From MGR-bin208 sp043779285 (lineage in GTDB: Bacteria; Bacteroidota; Bacteroidia; Chitinophagales; Chitinophagaceae), in NCBI GenBank assembly GCA_043779285.1, contig JAYWEL010000218.1, forward strand, positions 1-7,793: DNA of 7,793 bases, read 5' to 3'. Position 1 is the first letter of the stretch; each line of letters opens with the position of its first letter. The notes under the pieces were generated by a model. The model saw only the letters and a list, made by a program, of their open reading frames with translations, ran no database searches and was not told the origin of the DNA. The position numbers and the translations under genes are program-made. This document shows, in pieces, positions 7,192-7,793 of the stretch.

Positions 7192-7793
7192 TTATTTTTT
7201 CTTTTTATTTTTATCAGCAACCAAGTCCAGCTTCAATGAAAAAACATGAGTGAACAATGGATTGGATTGATTGGCCAGGTTTGCAAAAGCATAGTCGATG
7301 GTGACATTTGAAATTTTAAAACCTGCACCGGCGCTGGGCTGATAGATCCAAACCTGTTTTTGATTCAATGTATCGCTGTCAGCTAGTGCTTTTTGAAAAT
7401 TATTAATACCGGCTCTTAAGAAAAACGTATTGCTGATATTGAATTCAAGTCCCAGTTTCGGATCAGCGCTTACCGGATCAGCACTGATCAATGTGTTTCG
7501 CTGGCCATCAAAAGTCAAGTCAATATTGGCTTCTGCCAACAGGTTTACTTTTTTACCCAATCTGAAATCCCGTGCTATACCCAATACAAGTCTTGGAGCT
7601 GTAAGCTCAGTGGACTTAACAGGAATTTCATTATTTGTCAGGTATAAAACTTCTTTTTCTTTGTCTGTAAAAGAGAATGCCCAGGAATTGAATGTAGTGG
7701 TAAGATCACGGCCAACAATGCCGAATTTCCATTTGTTCTGAAAGATCTGGATACCGGCATCCAAACCAAAACCCCATGCTTTTGCAAACTTGC
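7192..7793 (-). CDS. PorV/PorQ-family outer-membrane protein (5' end outside the window)
   Basis: This covers the last 199 residues of a PorV/PorQ-type (UPF0164-like) outer-membrane beta-barrel protein. The frame stays open to the right edge, reading KFAKAWGFGLDAGIQIF, so the TTG-like start near 7764 is internal and the true start is outside. The alternating polar and hydrophobic strands, the AWGFGLDAG opening, RDLTTTFNSW, LTFDGQRN, PKLGLEF, FFLRAGINNFQKA, IDYAFANL and the final barrel strand THVFSLKLDLV agree with the family. A lysine-rich tail (DKNKKKK) follows the last strand. PorV shuttles T9SS cargo from the translocon to the PorU sortase complex; full-length members run about 340-400 residues, so roughly half is visible. 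It lies 26 bases upstream of the PorU2-type gene on the same strand, matching the porU/porV adjacency known in Porphyromonas and Flavobacterium. Whether this is the main PorV of the organism or a paralogue dedicated to PorU2 cannot be decided here. Confidence 0.85.
   Translation of the reverse strand, partial: KFAKAWGFGLDAGIQIFQNKWKFGIVGRDLTTTFNSWAFSFTDKEKEVLYLTNNEIPVKSTELTAPRLVLGIARDFRLGKKVNLLAEANIDLTFDGQRNTLISADPVSADPKLGLEFNISNTFFLRAGINNFQKALADSDTLNQKQVWIYQPSAGAGFKISNVTIDYAFANLANQSNPLFTHVFSLKLDLVADKNKKKK

Noticed and set aside
7430..7741. A 103-codon plus-strand ORF
   Set aside because: It is antisense to the PorV-like gene, which has clear family motifs throughout this interval.

Overview
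The window looks like chromosomal DNA from a Bacteroidota bacterium, most likely near Chitinophagales/Sphingobacteriales. The evidence is an AT-rich sequence, starts without Shine-Dalgarno sites, and a type IX secretion (T9SS) PorV-like/PorU-like gene pair, a system confined to this phylum. It holds two convergent transcription units, and both are cut by the window edges.

Left unit (1-1922, plus strand). It opens inside a NodU/CmcH-family O-carbamoyltransferase gene whose 5' end lies outside the window. A 50-residue one-helix membrane protein of the DUF5989 type follows; its gene is complete but very short. One base after its stop codon starts a 119-residue SxtJ-family membrane protein. The same trio (carbamoyltransferase plus two small membrane proteins) is known from the saxitoxin cluster as sxtI, sxtJ and sxtK, and it recurs in other bacteria. 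The two small proteins have no established function. A reasonable inference is that they hold or assist the carbamoyltransferase at the membrane, perhaps for modifying a surface glycan or another exported product.

Middle (1923-2101). The 179-base gap between the converging genes is filled mostly by a 141-bp near-palindrome. It has perfect 15-bp terminal inverted repeats and degenerate 8-bp tandem units in both inner arms. It is placed to end transcription from both sides and resembles a MITE-like or dispersed palindromic repeat.

Right unit (2102-7793, minus strand). Reading leftwards from the right edge there is the C-terminal half of a PorV/PorQ-family outer-membrane beta-barrel protein, a 26-base gap, and then a very large (1687 aa) secreted C25-family cysteine peptidase of the PorU2 type. 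That protein has a signal peptide, a beta-rich N-terminal region, the C25 domain with an intact His/Cys dyad, several Ig-like modules, a cysteine-containing central module that resembles the ILEI/FAM3 fold, and a FlgD-like C-terminal Ig domain. By analogy with PorU and PorV, the pair would act at the cell surface in processing or attaching T9SS cargo.

No tRNA, rRNA, CRISPR array, transposase or phage gene is visible, and no gene-free stretch exceeds 300 bases.
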